A stretch of 64,000 nucleotides of DNA from Alphaproteobacteria bacterium (GCA_022819985.1 JAJEGH010000016.1:62001-126000); one strand, 5' to 3'; counted from the stretch's first letter, positions 45,571 to 55,488 are shown. Translations and numbers: made by a program. The notes: generated by a model not told the origin, from the sequence alone.

Positions 45571-46407
45571 GTGCGCGCCATCGTTCCTGTAGCGGCCGTC
45601 CTGGCGACCGCACTTGCGCTCGCCGGCTGCGCGACGCCGCACCTCGAAATTGCCGAGCCCAGCGACCGGCAGAAGGCCGAGGCCGAGACGGCGCTGAAAT
45701 TCACGGCGGTCGGCCCGCCGCGCAACGTCGCCGCCGACCGGATGGTGCCGACGGTCAATCGCGTCCTGCGGCGGGTCAGGCTCGCCTCCCATGCCGTCTG
45801 CACGGAACTCAAGCTGCCGGAGGAGCGGTGCAAGCCGATGCTGGAGTCCAGGGTCCTGGTCGATCCGAACAAGAAGGACATCAACGCCTTCGCCGACGGC
45901 AACGACAATGTCGGCGTTTACGGCGGCCTTGTGCGCCACATGGGAACGGATGCGGAGATCGCCGGGGTGCTGGCCCACGAATTCGCCCATGTCATGCTGG
46001 GCCATGTCGAGAAGAAGACCACCAACGCGCTGATCGGCGGCCTGGTCCTCGGCGTTCTGACTGGAGTCGCGTCCGCCGCGGCGGGGTCGCAAGACCAGCG
46101 GCCGGTTCGCGACATGACGAAGCTCGGCTGGGAAATCGGCAGCACCGCCTACAGCCCCGAAATGGAGATCGAGGCCGACCGAACGGCCGTCTACATCCTC
46201 CACAAGGCCGGTTTGCCGCTGACGGCCCTGCAAAGCGCCCTTGTGCGCATGAGCCGCGCCAGGGCGCAGCGATCGTCGGGCGCATTCTCCGGAACCGTCG
46301 GGTTTCTGCAGACGCATCCGAGCGACGACCGCCGTCACGCGCACCTGATTTCAGCGATGGAAGACGTCCGGGCCGGCAAGCCGCTGAAACCCGCCAAAGG
46401 CAAGTAG
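45571..46407 (+). CDS. M48 family metalloprotease lipoprotein, copy 1
   Basis: The 278-residue protein has a lipoprotein signal ending LAGC (Cys20) and the zinc motif HEFAH at 136-140, with the third ligand region EMEIEADRTAVYIL near 198-210. It resembles periplasmic M48 proteases such as LoiP/YcaL/BepA core domains, which degrade misfolded outer-membrane proteins. A GGLVLGVLTGVASAA stretch after the active site may bind membrane. The GTG start is preceded by AGGGGAGA. A close paralogue follows 119 bases downstream. Confidence 0.88.
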   Translation: MRAIVPVAAVLATALALAGCATPHLEIAEPSDRQKAEAETALKFTAVGPPRNVAADRMVPTVNRVLRRVRLASHAVCTELKLPEERCKPMLESRVLVDPNKKDINAFADGNDNVGVYGGLVRHMGTDAEIAGVLAHEFAHVMLGHVEKKTTNALIGGLVLGVLTGVASAAAGSQDQRPVRDMTKLGWEIGSTAYSPEMEIEADRTAVYILHKAGLPLTALQSALVRMSRARAQRSSGAFSGTVGFLQTHPSDDRRHAHLISAMEDVRAGKPLKPAKGK

Positions 46408-46526
46408 GCCGAGTAGCTCCGGATCACGCCGATCTGCCCGATTTGCGCGCGAGCCTTGACGGGCCTCGCGCCGCGCCGCCACCATGCGTCCTCGACCTGT
46501 CGACGGAGCGATAGAGGTATCTGCCC

Positions 46527-47369
46527 GTGCGCGCTGCGGTCATGGTTGCGGCCGTGCCTGTCCTGCTGCTGACCGGCTGCACAAAAGGGATCCCGGACGT
46601 TCCCGAGCCCCGGCAGCGGCACCTGGCTGCGGCGGAAGCGGCGTTGCAGCGTGCGGCAGCCGTTCCGCCGCGCAAGATCGCCGCCGGCGAAAGCACGGCG
46701 GCTGTCATTCGCGTTCTCGGGCCGGTGCGGGCGTCCGCATACGGCGTTTGCCGGAAACTCAGGCTGCCGGATTTCCGGTGCAGGCTCGTGCGCGCGGTGG
46801 CGATCGAGGTTTCGGAGCACGATGCGGCCGTCAACGCCTATGCGGACCGCGAGGACGATATCCGCATTTCCGGCGGCCTGGTCCGCCATCTGGGCTCCGA
46901 CGCGGAGATTGCCGCGGTGCTGGCGCACGAATTCGCCCATGTCATGTTCGGGCATGTCGAAGCGAAAACCATCGACCCGCCGCTCGGGCCCATGCTGTTC
47001 GGCCTCCCCGGACCGCGGCCGTCCCGCGGGGGCCGGCGAATTTACCGGAATGCGATCGGTTTGCGGCTGCGGGCCGGCCCGGCGGACGCCGGCTTTCCTT
47101 CCAGCCTCCCTTACAGTCCCGAAATGGAGATCGAGGCCGACCGCACCGCCGTCTACACTTTACGCGCGGCCGGTTTCCCCCTCACCGCGATGCAGGACGC
47201 CCTGCTGCGCCTGATGCGCGCCGCGGCCGACCGTTCGAAGGGCGCCGGTTCCGGCAAGGTCGGGTATCTCGAAACCCATCCGAGCGGCACCCGCCGCCTG
47301 GCGCACCTGATTTCGGCTGTGGAAGCCGCGCGGTCCGGCACGCCGCTGAAGCCCGCCGACGCCCGGTAG
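46527..47369 (+). CDS. M48 family metalloprotease lipoprotein, copy 2
   Basis: The 280-residue paralogue of the preceding gene has the lipobox LLTGC (Cys18), HEFAH at 134-138 and EMEIEADRTAVYTL, and shares whole segments (GGLVRHLGSDAEIAAVLAHEFAHVMFGHVE) with copy 1. The two differ in the middle: this copy lacks the small hydrophobic glycine stretch and instead has a Pro/Arg-rich insertion. It is a tandem duplication with divergence, so the two may differ in substrate. Confidence 0.88.
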   Translation: MRAAVMVAAVPVLLLTGCTKGIPDVPEPRQRHLAAAEAALQRAAAVPPRKIAAGESTAAVIRVLGPVRASAYGVCRKLRLPDFRCRLVRAVAIEVSEHDAAVNAYADREDDIRISGGLVRHLGSDAEIAAVLAHEFAHVMFGHVEAKTIDPPLGPMLFGLPGPRPSRGGRRIYRNAIGLRLRAGPADAGFPSSLPYSPEMEIEADRTAVYTLRAAGFPLTAMQDALLRLMRAAADRSKGAGSGKVGYLETHPSGTRRLAHLISAVEAARSGTPLKPADAR

Positions 47370-47379
47370 GCGACGGTCC

Positions 47380-48063
47380 TTACGGCCCCGCGCCGCCTGC
47401 GATGCGTACCGCCGCCGCCTCCAGGAAACCGAGCAGGTCGTCCGTCGAATGGTGGACGTAGCCGGCGTCGTGGCCGCTCATCGCCCAGTCGCTTTCCGTG
47501 CGGACATGGACGGTCGTCATGCCGCGTTCGTGGGCCGGCTTCAGGTTGATCGCGATGTCCTCGATCAGCACGGCCGCCCCCGGGTCCATGGCGTGCCGGT
47601 CGAGGAACAGGTCGTAGAACGGATCGAGCGGCTTGGGATCGAAGCCGGCGGCGGCGATATCGAAAATATCGGCGAAGTGCCCGGCGACGCCGAGCCGCTC
47701 GAGCACCGCCTCGGCATGTTTCACCGAGCCGTTGGTGAAAATGTATTTCGGACCGTCGAGCCGGGCCAGAACGGCGCCCAGCGCCGCCGAAGGCGGAACC
47801 GGGCTGTAGTCGATATCGTGGACGTAATCGAGAAAATGGTGCGGATCGATGCCGTATTCCTGCATCAGCCCCTTCATGGTCGTGCCGTATTGCCGGAAAT
47901 AGCCCTTCTGCATCCGGCGGGCCTCGTCGTGCGGCAGGTCCAGCGCCTCCGCGATATAGGCGCCGATCCGCACGTCGACCTGGGCGAACAGGTTGCACTC
48001 GGCCGGATAGATCGTGTTGTCGAGGTCGAACACCCAGTGGCCGATATGGGACAGGTCGGGCAC
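47380..48063 (-). CDS. Pyrimidine 5'-nucleotidase (HAD superfamily)
   Basis: The 227-residue HAD protein has the nucleophile motif WVFDLDNTIYPAECNLF (D13, D15), KYIFTNGSVKHAEAVLERLG (motif II) and PKPLDPFYDLFL...LIEDIAINLKPAHERGM (motifs III and IV), as in the SDT1-like pyrimidine nucleotidases. It hydrolyses pyrimidine mononucleotides. The start is GTG 48063, 27 bases after the argB stop. Upstream lies argB on the same strand; co-transcription is likely. Confidence 0.86.
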   Translation of the reverse strand: MPDLSHIGHWVFDLDNTIYPAECNLFAQVDVRIGAYIAEALDLPHDEARRMQKGYFRQYGTTMKGLMQEYGIDPHHFLDYVHDIDYSPVPPSAALGAVLARLDGPKYIFTNGSVKHAEAVLERLGVAGHFADIFDIAAAGFDPKPLDPFYDLFLDRHAMDPGAAVLIEDIAINLKPAHERGMTTVHVRTESDWAMSGHDAGYVHHSTDDLLGFLEAAAVRIAGGAGP

Positions 48064-48089
48064 GGCAGGCCGCTCGGGCGCCTTGCCGC

Positions 48090-49004
48090 CTAATCTGCGC
48101 GGATCAGGGTGCCGGTGCCGCTCTCGGTGAAGATTTCGAGCAGCATGGAATGGGGCACCCGCCCGTCCAGGATCACCGCGGCCTCGACCCCGCCTTCGAT
48201 GGCGCGGATACAGGTCTCGACCTTCGGGATCATGCCGCCCTTGATCGCGCCGTCGTCCATCAGGGCGCGCGCGGCGGCGACCGTCAGTTCCGGAACCAGT
48301 TCGCCGTCCCCGTCGAGCACGCCGCGCACGTCGGTCAGCAGGAACATGCGGATCGCCTCGCTGGCGGCGGCGACGGCGCCGGCGACCGTGTCGGCGTTGA
48401 TATTGTAGGTCTCGCCCCTGGCGCCGACGCCGATCGGCGCGATCACCGGGATCAGGCCGCTGTCCAGCAGGTCTTCCAGGATTTCGGCGTCGACGGTATC
48501 CGGCTCGCCGACGAAGCCGAGATCCAGGATGCGCTCGATGTTCGAATCCGGATCGCGCCGGCTGCGCGTCAGTTTCTTCGCGCGGATCAGGCCGCCGTCC
48601 TTGCCGCTCAGGCCGATCGCCTTGCCGCCGGCCTTGTAGATCGACTGGACGACCTGTTTGTTGATCGAGCCCGACAGCACCATCTCGACGATGTTGACGG
48701 TCTCGGCGTCGGTCACGCGCAGGCCGTCGACGAATTCGCTGGCGATGTTCAGCCGCTCCAGCATCCGGCCGATCTGGGGTCCGCCGCCGTGGACGACGAT
48801 CGGGTTCACCCCGGCATGCTTCAGCAGAACGATATCGTTGGCGAAATTGTCCGAAAGGCGCTGGTCGCCCATCGCATGGCCGCCGTACTTGATGACGAAG
48901 GTCTGGCCGTCGTAGCGGCGCAGATAGGGCAGGGCCTCGGTCAGGGTCCGCGCCGTGCGCAACCACTGCTTCGCTTCGGTCAGGTTGAACTTCCGGTCAG
49001 CCAT
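48090..49004 (-). CDS. argB: Acetylglutamate kinase
   Basis: The 304-residue protein has [29 protein letters not shown], the glycine-rich loop and the [20 protein letters not shown] segment of NAGK. It makes N-acetylglutamyl phosphate in arginine synthesis. The N-terminal helix (about 25 residues before the core) is characteristic of hexameric, arginine-inhibited NAGKs, so feedback control by arginine is likely. It is downstream of engB and upstream of the nucleotidase. Confidence 0.95.
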   Translation of the reverse strand: MADRKFNLTEAKQWLRTARTLTEALPYLRRYDGQTFVIKYGGHAMGDQRLSDNFANDIVLLKHAGVNPIVVHGGGPQIGRMLERLNIASEFVDGLRVTDAETVNIVEMVLSGSINKQVVQSIYKAGGKAIGLSGKDGGLIRAKKLTRSRRDPDSNIERILDLGFVGEPDTVDAEILEDLLDSGLIPVIAPIGVGARGETYNINADTVAGAVAAASEAIRMFLLTDVRGVLDGDGELVPELTVAAARALMDDGAIKGGMIPKVETCIRAIEGGVEAAVILDGRVPHSMLLEIFTESGTGTLIRAD

Positions 49005-49064
49005 GGGGCAACCGTTCCAGTCTGCTGCTTCGGCGCCGATCGTAGCGGAAGATGCCGCAGCCGT

Positions 49065-49760
49065 TTAGGCCGGGAGCGCGACCGTGGCAAGGGCGGCGCG
49101 CAACTCGGCGATGCCCCGGCCCTTCTCCGCGCTGGTCGCGGCGATGTCCGGGTGGCAGGCGGGATGGCGCGCCGCGGCGCGCGATGTCTCGCTCAGGCAG
49201 GCTGCGAGTTCGCTTTCGCGCAGCTTGTCCGCCTTGGTCAGCACGATCTGGTAGGAGACCGCCGAGGCGTCCAGCAGTCCCATGATTTCCCGGTCGCCGG
49301 GCTTCGGGCCGTGGCGCGCATCGATCAGCAGGCAGACCCGGCGCAGGCTCGCCCGGCCGCGCAGGTAATCGCGGATCAGCGCATTCCACTGCCGCACCTT
49401 GTCCTTCGACGCCCGGGCGTAGCCGTAGCCCGGCAGGTCGACCAGGTGGAGCCGGCCGCCTAGGTCGAAAAAATTGATCTGCTGGGTCCGGCCCGGCGTG
49501 TTGGAGGTCCGCGCCAGCGTCTTGCGGTTGGTCAGCGCATTGATCAGGCTGGACTTGCCGACATTGGACCGGCCGGCGAAGGCGACCTCCGGCAGCGCGT
49601 CGGGCGGCAGGCCGGCGACCCGCACGACGCCGGCAACGAAACTGCATTCCTGCGCAAACAGCAACCGGCCCGCTTCGAGGGCGGCGGCTTCGGAGCCGGC
49701 CGCTTCGGGGCCGGCCGCTTCGGGGCCGCCGGTTCCGGAGTTTGCCGGGGCGTCGTTCAT
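49065..49760 (-). CDS. engB: Ribosome biogenesis GTP-binding protein EngB/YsxC/YihA
   Basis: The 231-residue GTPase has G1 AGRSNVGKSS at 62-71, switch I TSNTPGRTQQINFF, G3 VDLPGYGYA at 107-115 and G4 LTKADKL. It supports late 50S assembly. The first 30 residues include Gly-Pro-Glu-Ala-Ala units encoded by 15-bp repeats. Start ATG 49760 places the gene 14 bases after the yidC stop. The order yidC-engB-argB is conserved in alphaproteobacteria. Confidence 0.94.
   Translation of the reverse strand: MNDAPANSGTGGPEAAGPEAAGSEAAALEAGRLLFAQECSFVAGVVRVAGLPPDALPEVAFAGRSNVGKSSLINALTNRKTLARTSNTPGRTQQINFFDLGGRLHLVDLPGYGYARASKDKVRQWNALIRDYLRGRASLRRVCLLIDARHGPKPGDREIMGLLDASAVSYQIVLTKADKLRESELAACLSETSRAAARHPACHPDIAATSAEKGRGIAELRAALATVALPA
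49687..49731. repeat. 15-bp tandem repeats in the engB N-terminus
   Basis: Units gcttcggagccggcc, gcttcggggccggcc and gcttcggggccg follow each other. They encode Glu-Ala-Ala-Gly-Pro/Ser repeats before the GTPase domain and keep the frame. Confidence 0.88.
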
Positions 49761-49774
49761 GGCCGCCGGCACGG

Positions 49775-51874
49775 CTATTTGCGCCGGCCGCGCCCGCTGC
49801 TGCTGCGCCGGCCCCGCCCGCCTTTCGAGCGGCCCTTGCCTGATTTTTCGGCCGGCGGCTTGTTGCGGCTCTGCTTGCTGCGGCCCGGATTGGCGCCGAC
49901 GCCGGCCGGCGCGCGCGCCCGTTGCCGGGCGGGGCGCTTCGACGCCGGCGCTTCGGCGTCCTCGTCGTCTTCGGCATCTGCTGCGGCGTCCGAATCCTCG
50001 TCGCCGGCCTCCGCCCCGGCGGGCACGAGGTCGCGGACGTTGCGCGCGGCCTCCTTTTTCTCCCAGACGCCCATGCGCTTCATGATCACCCATTGCTGGC
50101 CGATCGAGAGCGTGTTGTTCCACGCCCAGTAGATGATCAGCCCGGCCGGGAAGATCGCCAGCATGACGGTGAACACGAAAGGCAGCGCCATGAAGATCTT
50201 CTGCTGCATCGGATCGGCCGGCGGCGGGTTGATCTTCTGCTGCAGGAACATCGTGAGCCCCATGATGATCGGCCAGATGCCGATATCGACATAGGGAATG
50301 CCCGACGGCCCCCAGGGCAGCAGGCCGAACAGGTTCACGATCGTCGTCGGGTCCGGCGCCGAGAGATCCTGGATCCACCAGAAGAACGGCGCGTGGCGCA
50401 TGTCCACGGCGATGAACAGCGTCTTGTAGAGCGCGAAGAACACCGGGATCTGGAGCAGGATGGGCAGGCAGCCGGAGGCCGGGTTGATTTTCTTCTCCTT
50501 GTAGAGCGCCATCAGCTCCCGGTTCATCTGCTGCTTGTCGTCGGCATAGCGCTCGCGCAGCTTCATCATCTCCGGTTGCAGCTTCTTCATCCGGCTCATG
50601 CTGCGGTAGGAGCGGTTGGCGAGCGGGAAGAAAACGATCTTGACCAGGATCGTCGCGATCAGGATGGCGACGCCGAAATTGCCGACATAGCCGAACAGAA
50701 TCTGGAGCAGCAGATAGAAGGGCTGGGTGAGAAAGAAGAACCAGCCCCAGTCGACCAGCCAGTTGAACCGCGGGATGCCGAATTTCTCCTCATAGGATTT
50801 GAGGGCGGCGGATTCCTTGGGCCCGGCCAGAATCCGGAGTGTCCGGGAGGCTTCCCCGCCCGGGGCGATCCGGAGGTCGGCCTCGGTCTTGAAATAGGTT
50901 CGGAAGACGTCGGCGAAGCCTTCGAACCTGTCCCGGTGATCGAAGGTGAATTCGTACTTTTCCTTCTGGTCCGGCGCGAGGGCAACGGCCCAGTACTGGT
51001 CGCTGAAGGCGATCCAGCCGCCGGTCGACCGGTAGGTCTGGGACTCGTCCTTGAGGTCGGAATAGTCCAGAGGGCTGTCGAAGATTTCCTGCCCTACCGT
51101 GATGTAGTTTTCTTCGCCCGGCTCCTTGACGGTCGCGTGGCCGCTTTCGCTGAGAATGAAGAAGCCGAATGTCTTCGGCTCGCCGTGGCGGTGCACGAAG
51201 CCGGTCGGCCGCAGTACCAAGGGCTTGCCGCTGCCGTTTACGACCTTCCGTTCGACCGTCACGAGATATTTCCGGTCGATGGAATAGGTGCGGCGGAATT
51301 CGACGCCGTCGCCGTTCTTCCAGGTCAGCGTGACCGGTTTGCCGACACCCAGCACGGTGCGGTCGGCCTGCCAGATCGTGTCCGGCCCCGGTACGACGCC
51401 CTCGCTCCGGCCCGGCACCTCCCAGGTCATGCCGACATAGTAGGCATCCTTGGTGAGGCCGGGCCGCAACAGGTGAATCCGTTCCTGTTTCTTGATGGTC
51501 TCCCAGTGCCTCTCAAGCGTCAGATCGTCGAATACCGCGCCGATCCGGCAGATCGATCCGGTAACGACTTCGGTCTCGATGGCAATTCTCAGGCTTCGGC
51601 CGTCGCTGCTCCGGCATGCGGCCAGGGCCTCCTCGCGCGGCAGGACGGGTTTGTCGGCAACGTCGCGGACCGGGGCTCTGGAGCGCGACTTTCCGGCGCC
51701 CGCCTGCTGTTGCGTGCCCGGCCCCACGTCCGTCCCCGCGCCCGTCTGCCGGCCGGTGTCGCGCTGGCCGAGCTTCTCCTGCGGAGCGAAGATCAACTGG
51801 AACCCGAAGATGATGGCGATCGAAAACAGGATCGCCATGATCAGGTTGTGGGTGTCCGTCCGTTCAGGTCCCAC
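49775..51874 (-). CDS. yidC: Membrane protein insertase YidC, with extended basic C-terminal tail
   Basis: The 699-residue protein has an N-terminal membrane anchor ([20 protein letters not shown]), the large periplasmic domain of Gram-negative YidC, and five core helices including [32 protein letters not shown], with the positively charged groove. After the last helix ([16 protein letters not shown]) comes about 115 further residues, first acidic then strongly basic ([19 protein letters not shown]). Long basic tails in YidC can contact the ribosome; this tail is longer than usual. The gene overlaps yidD by 11 bases. Confidence 0.96.
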   Translation of the reverse strand: MGPERTDTHNLIMAILFSIAIIFGFQLIFAPQEKLGQRDTGRQTGAGTDVGPGTQQQAGAGKSRSRAPVRDVADKPVLPREEALAACRSSDGRSLRIAIETEVVTGSICRIGAVFDDLTLERHWETIKKQERIHLLRPGLTKDAYYVGMTWEVPGRSEGVVPGPDTIWQADRTVLGVGKPVTLTWKNGDGVEFRRTYSIDRKYLVTVERKVVNGSGKPLVLRPTGFVHRHGEPKTFGFFILSESGHATVKEPGEENYITVGQEIFDSPLDYSDLKDESQTYRSTGGWIAFSDQYWAVALAPDQKEKYEFTFDHRDRFEGFADVFRTYFKTEADLRIAPGGEASRTLRILAGPKESAALKSYEEKFGIPRFNWLVDWGWFFFLTQPFYLLLQILFGYVGNFGVAILIATILVKIVFFPLANRSYRSMSRMKKLQPEMMKLRERYADDKQQMNRELMALYKEKKINPASGCLPILLQIPVFFALYKTLFIAVDMRHAPFFWWIQDLSAPDPTTIVNLFGLLPWGPSGIPYVDIGIWPIIMGLTMFLQQKINPPPADPMQQKIFMALPFVFTVMLAIFPAGLIIYWAWNNTLSIGQQWVIMKRMGVWEKKEAARNVRDLVPAGAEAGDEDSDAAADAEDDEDAEAPASKRPARQRARAPAGVGANPGRSKQSRNKPPAEKSGKGRSKGGRGRRSSSGRGRRK

Positions 51875-52208
51875 GAGTAGACTCCGTCGACTCCGTCGGC
51901 TCCATCGGGCGGCGCGGCGGCACGGGGTCGTAGCCCGATCCGCCCCAGGGATGGCAGCGGCCGATCCGCTTCAGGCCGAGCCAGCCGCCGCGCAGGGCGC
52001 CATGGCTGCGGACCGCGTCGGCGGCATATTCCGAACAGGTCGGCGCAAAGCGGCACTGCCGGCCGAGAACCGCCGACAGGGAATAGCGATAGACCAGGAT
52101 CGCACCCAGGATCAGGCGCGCGGCGGGGCTCTGCGGCGGAAGCGCCGGGGACGGGGCGGCTGTGGGCGGGGCGGCAGCGGGCGGCATGGGTTCAGGCGGC
52201 CTCCCCAT
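51864..52208 (-). CDS. yidD: Membrane protein insertion efficiency factor YidD
   Basis: The 114-residue protein has the YidD core [34 protein letters not shown] with its cysteine pair, and [24 protein letters not shown]. YidD assists YidC-dependent insertion. The start ATG at 52208 overlaps the rnpA stop by 17 bases; an internal ATG at 52187 would remove that overlap but lacks a clear ribosome site. The C-terminus TESTEST is coded by a 9-bp repeat (51881-51907). It overlaps yidC by 11 bases. Confidence 0.9.
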   Translation of the reverse strand: MGRPPEPMPPAAAPPTAAPSPALPPQSPAARLILGAILVYRYSLSAVLGRQCRFAPTCSEYAADAVRSHGALRGGWLGLKRIGRCHPWGGSGYDPVPPRRPMEPTESTESTRGT

Positions 52209-52638
52209 CGGCCTCGGCCCCGGATTCGGCCCCGGATTCGGACACGCGGCGGCGCAGTTTTTTCAGCCGCCTCAGGGCGTCGCGAAGATCGCGCTGCAGG
52301 TCCGGCCACGGCCGGGTCAGCGTGGCCCGGCGCGCGATCAGCACATAATCGGTGCCGGGCTTGGCAAGGCGTTTCAGATCGCCCGCCGCGAGCGCCCGCA
52401 GCCGGCGGCGGGCCCGGTTGCGCTCGACGGCGTTGCCGACCTTCTTGCTCGCGGTCAGCCCGATGCCGATATCGGCCGGGCCGCCCGTCGGGCCGTCCGC
52501 CGGGCCGTCCGTCGGGGCGTCGCGCACCGGGCACGCCTGCAGGACGAGCCCCGGCGCGACCGAGCGGCGCCCCTTGTGCCGGACGCGCAGGAACTCCGGG
52601 CGGCGCTGAAGACGCCGAAGGGTCGGTTCTGCTGGCAT
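52192..52638 (-). CDS. rnpA: Ribonuclease P protein component
   Basis: The 148-residue basic protein has [21 protein letters not shown] start ([20 protein letters not shown]), the RNA-binding [18 protein letters not shown] and a [15 protein letters not shown] segment. It is the protein subunit of RNase P, which trims tRNA 5' ends. Between strand and helix it carries [16 protein letters not shown] low complexity from 12-bp repeats at 52478-52513. Start ATG 52638 is the family position; the longer upstream frame is shadow sequence. It lies 99 bases after rpmH. Confidence 0.94.
   Translation of the reverse strand: MPAEPTLRRLQRRPEFLRVRHKGRRSVAPGLVLQACPVRDAPTDGPADGPTGGPADIGIGLTASKKVGNAVERNRARRRLRALAAGDLKRLAKPGTDYVLIARRATLTRPWPDLQRDLRDALRRLKKLRRRVSESGAESGAEADGEAA
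52478..52513. repeat. 12-bp tandem repeats in rnpA
   Basis: Units gggccgcccgtc, gggccgtccgcc and gggccgtccgtc occur head to tail inside the region coding residues about 42-54 of RnpA. The unit keeps the frame and lengthens a loop near the start of the protein. Confidence 0.85.
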
Positions 52639-52736
52639 CCTGACGGGCGTTGCGCTGGCCGGCCTGTGGGCGATCTGTCGAAGTCGATACGTTCTTGCGG
52701 TGCCGCCCGAGGGCGCTCGGGCGCAGGATTGGCGGG

Positions 52737-52871
52737 TCAGGCCGAAAGCCGCTTGCGGCCCTTGGCGCGGCGGCGGGCCAGAACCTGGCGGCCGCCCTTG
52801 GTCGCCATGCGAGCGCGGAAACCGTGACGCCGTTTGCGCACCAGCACGCTGGGCTGGTAGGTGCGTTTCAC
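52737..52871 (-). CDS. rpmH: 50S ribosomal protein L34
   Basis: The 44-residue protein [22 protein letters not shown]...[18 protein letters not shown] is a standard L34. The start is GTG 52871 with GGAG eight bases upstream; a longer frame beginning 18 codons earlier is not conserved. L34 is a late 50S assembly protein. It heads the rpmH-rnpA-yidD-yidC-engB-argB run. Confidence 0.97.
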   Translation of the reverse strand: MKRTYQPSVLVRKRRHGFRARMATKGGRQVLARRRAKGRKRLSA

Positions 52872-53025
52872 CGGACATTCTCCATTGATTCTGCAGCGCC
52901 GATGCGACACGCCCGCCGGCGGCAATGCCGGCAGGCAATCGCCCGATGGACAACCGCCCGACGAACGGCAGCCGGATCGGACCGTTCCATCGGGGCAACG
53001 GCGGCGCCCGAAAGCCGTGCAGCGG

Positions 53026-53055
53026 GATATACGGATTGAGCGCCCTTGCGGTCAA
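53026..53055 (-). promoter_or_regulatory. Promoter-like sequence for the rpmH operon
   Basis: On the minus strand TTGACC (53055-53050) is followed after 18 bases by TATATC (53031-53026), about 155 bases upstream of rpmH. It lies in the 358-base gap between rpmH and the divergent TVP38 gene, where I see no other gene and no DnaA-box cluster. The long leader could allow translational regulation of L34. Confidence 0.5.
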
Positions 53056-53229
53056 CACGGCCGCGCCCCGGCGGGCGGCGACGAATCGGCACGTTCCCCC
53101 CAAACATTCCCCCGGCACATTCCCCGCGCGCGGCCGGCCTCGCGCATTGTCACAGAGATTTGCACTGTCCGACCGCCGCCGACCGCGCTATGGATCGCTT
53201 CGACCCGCCCGACCCGAGCGCACCGTCCC

Positions 53230-54003
53230 GTGACCGATTCGCCGAACCCATCGCAACCGACTGCCGGGAACCGCCGGTCCCGCTGGGTCCGCGTGCTGCC
53301 CCTGGCCGTTTTGCTGTTCGGTCTGGCCCTGTTCCTGGCCATGGGCTGGCACCGCTATATCAGCTTCGAGCAATTGCGCGAGCACCGCGAGGCGCTGGAG
53401 CAATGGGTTGCGGCCCAGGGGATATGGGCGCCGGTCATTTACGGCCTGGCCTACGCCGCCATGATCGCCTTCTCCATCCCCGGCGGCGCCGTGGCAACGA
53501 TCGTCGGCGGGTTCTTCTTCGGTCTCGTGACCGGCTCGATCGCTGTGGTCGTCTCCGCCACGGCCGGCGCAACCGTCCTCTTCCTCGCAGCCCGCACCGC
53601 CCTGGGCGCCGTCCTGCGCCGGAAATCCGAGGGCTGGCTGCACCGGATGGAGGAGGGCTTCCGGGAAAACGCCTTCTCCTACCTGATGGTCCTGCGCCTG
53701 ATCCCGCTCTTCCCCTTCTGGCTGGTCAACCTCGTTCCCGCCTTTCTCGGCGTCAGCCTGCGCACCTATGTGATCGCCACCTTTTTCGGCATCATGCCGG
53801 GCTCGATCGTCTATGTCAGCCTGGGCAACGGGATCGGCGCGTTGCTGGAGAGCGGCGGCACGCCGGACTTCGGCATCGTCTTCAGAGCGGAAATTCTGCT
53901 GCCGCTGGTCGGCCTGGCGATCCTGTCGATGCTGCCGGTCGTCTACAAGCGCTACCGGCGCAACAAGGCCGGCGGCCCGCCGGATGCAGCGCCCGGCGCC
54001 TGA
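53230..54003 (+). CDS. TVP38/TMEM64 (DedA-like) membrane protein
   Basis: The 257-residue protein has five or six helices with FSIPGGAVATIVGGFFFGLVTGSIAVVVSATAGATVLF (the SNARE-associated Golgi/VTT domain), FLAARTALG and a re-entrant VLRLIPLFPFWLVNLVPAFLGV block ending with MPGSIVYVSLGNG. VTT/DedA proteins scramble or transport lipids such as undecaprenyl phosphate and phosphatidylethanolamine; this member's substrate is unknown. The start is GTG 53230. A histidine kinase gene follows 24 bases later. Confidence 0.84.
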   Translation: MTDSPNPSQPTAGNRRSRWVRVLPLAVLLFGLALFLAMGWHRYISFEQLREHREALEQWVAAQGIWAPVIYGLAYAAMIAFSIPGGAVATIVGGFFFGLVTGSIAVVVSATAGATVLFLAARTALGAVLRRKSEGWLHRMEEGFRENAFSYLMVLRLIPLFPFWLVNLVPAFLGVSLRTYVIATFFGIMPGSIVYVSLGNGIGALLESGGTPDFGIVFRAEILLPLVGLAILSMLPVVYKRYRRNKAGGPPDAAPGA

Positions 54004-54027
54004 CGGGGTTTCCGTGAAGGGGCCTCC

Positions 54028-55488
54028 ATGACGGAGCGCGACGCCGCAGGCCGCAACATGCAGGATGCCGCCGGCTCCCGCACGCGCCTGCGGCTGTCCT
54101 GGAGCACCGGCCTGTCGACCAGGCTGCTGATCCTGACGGCGGTCTTCGTCATGCTGGCGGAGGTTTTGATCTATCTGCCGTCGATCGCGCGCTACCGGCA
54201 GGTCTATCTGGAAAACGTCCTGTCCGACGCCCATCTGGCGACGCTGGCGCTGGATGCGGCGCCGGACAATATGGTGAGTCCGGAACTCAGCCGCCGCCTG
54301 CTGTCGCACGCCCGCGCCCTGGCGATCGTCCAGCGCCGGGCCGACGGGTCGCGGCATCTGATGACCGCCGGAATGCCGCCCAGAGTGACGAAGCGCACCA
54401 GCCTGGGAAATCCGGACTTCCTGCTGCTGGTCTGGGACGCCATCGACACCCTGGCCGCCGGCGGCGAGCGGGTGCTGCGTGTCGTCGGCCCGTCGCCGCG
54501 CGACCCGGCGACCGCCCTCGAAGTCCTGATTTCCGATACGGCGCTGCGCCGGGGCATGCTGGAATATTCCCAGCGCATCCTGATCCTGTCGCTGATCATC
54601 TCCTTTTTTACCGCCACGCTGGTGTTCCTTACCCTGCACTGGCTGATCGTCCGCCCGGTGCAGCGGCTGACCGACAACATGGTCCGGTTCAGCGACGACC
54701 CGACCGACGAGGCGCGGATGCTGAAGCCGGCCGGCCGCCGCGACGAGATCGGACTGGCGCAGGAGGAATATGCCCATCTGCAGCAGAATCTGCGGATCGC
54801 GCTGGGCCAGAACGAGCGCCTGGCGGCCCTCGGCGCCGCGATCGCCCGGATCAACCACGACCTGCGCAACATGCTGGCCGCCGCGCAGCTCGTATCGGAC
54901 CGGCTCGCCGGCAGCGAAGACCCGGGTGTCCGGCGGATCGCGCCGACGCTGGTGCGCTCGATCGACCGGGCGGTCCGGCTGTGCACCCAGACCCTGGATT
55001 TCGCGCGGGATGCGAAAGCGACGCGCAAGGCCGAATATTTCTTCCTCAACGAACTGGTGCTCGAACTGGCGTCGGTTCACGGACCGGAGCATCCCGGCAC
55101 GTCGTTCGACAGCGACATGCCCGGCGACCTCACGATCTTTGCCGACCGGAGTCAGATATTCCGCGCCCTGTCGAACCTGATGCGCAATGCGGCCCAGGCC
55201 GGCGCGCAGACCGTGACCGTCCGCGCGGAGACGACGGAAGGCCTGGCCGTCGTGAATGTCATCGATGACGGGCCGGGCCTGCCCGACGATATCCGCCAGA
55301 CCCTCTTCAAACCCTTCAGCACCCGGCCGGGCGCGGGCGGCACCGGGCTCGGCATGGCGATCGCGCACGAAATCGTCTCGGCCCATGGCGGGTTTATCGA
55401 ACTGGTATCGACCGGCACGGCGGATACCCACTTCCGCATCACCCTGCCCCAGAGCGCCGCCGCGCCGGACCCGGACGGCGGCGCATGA
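54028..55488 (+). CDS. Sensor histidine kinase, no adjacent response regulator
   Basis: The 486-residue protein has two transmembrane helices (about residues 32-52 and 183-207) enclosing a periplasmic sensor domain, a HAMP linker (RPVQRLTDNMVRFSDDP), the phospho-accepting H277 in ARINHDLRNMLAAA, and an ATPase end with NLMRNAAQAGA, DDGPGLPDDIR and GGTGLGMAIAHEIVSAHGG. The H-box NHDLRN is of the HisKA_7TM/HWE-like variant type. No response regulator is adjacent. The signal is unknown. It precedes panB by 78 bases. Confidence 0.85.
   Translation: MTERDAAGRNMQDAAGSRTRLRLSWSTGLSTRLLILTAVFVMLAEVLIYLPSIARYRQVYLENVLSDAHLATLALDAAPDNMVSPELSRRLLSHARALAIVQRRADGSRHLMTAGMPPRVTKRTSLGNPDFLLLVWDAIDTLAAGGERVLRVVGPSPRDPATALEVLISDTALRRGMLEYSQRILILSLIISFFTATLVFLTLHWLIVRPVQRLTDNMVRFSDDPTDEARMLKPAGRRDEIGLAQEEYAHLQQNLRIALGQNERLAALGAAIARINHDLRNMLAAAQLVSDRLAGSEDPGVRRIAPTLVRSIDRAVRLCTQTLDFARDAKATRKAEYFFLNELVLELASVHGPEHPGTSFDSDMPGDLTIFADRSQIFRALSNLMRNAAQAGAQTVTVRAETTEGLAVVNVIDDGPGLPDDIRQTLFKPFSTRPGAGGTGLGMAIAHEIVSAHGGFIELVSTGTADTHFRITLPQSAAAPDPDGGA

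Noticed and set aside
52872..53229. Possible replication origin next to rpmH
   Set aside because: rpmH can lie near oriC in bacteria, but no dnaA gene, DnaA-box cluster or AT-rich unwinding region was seen here.
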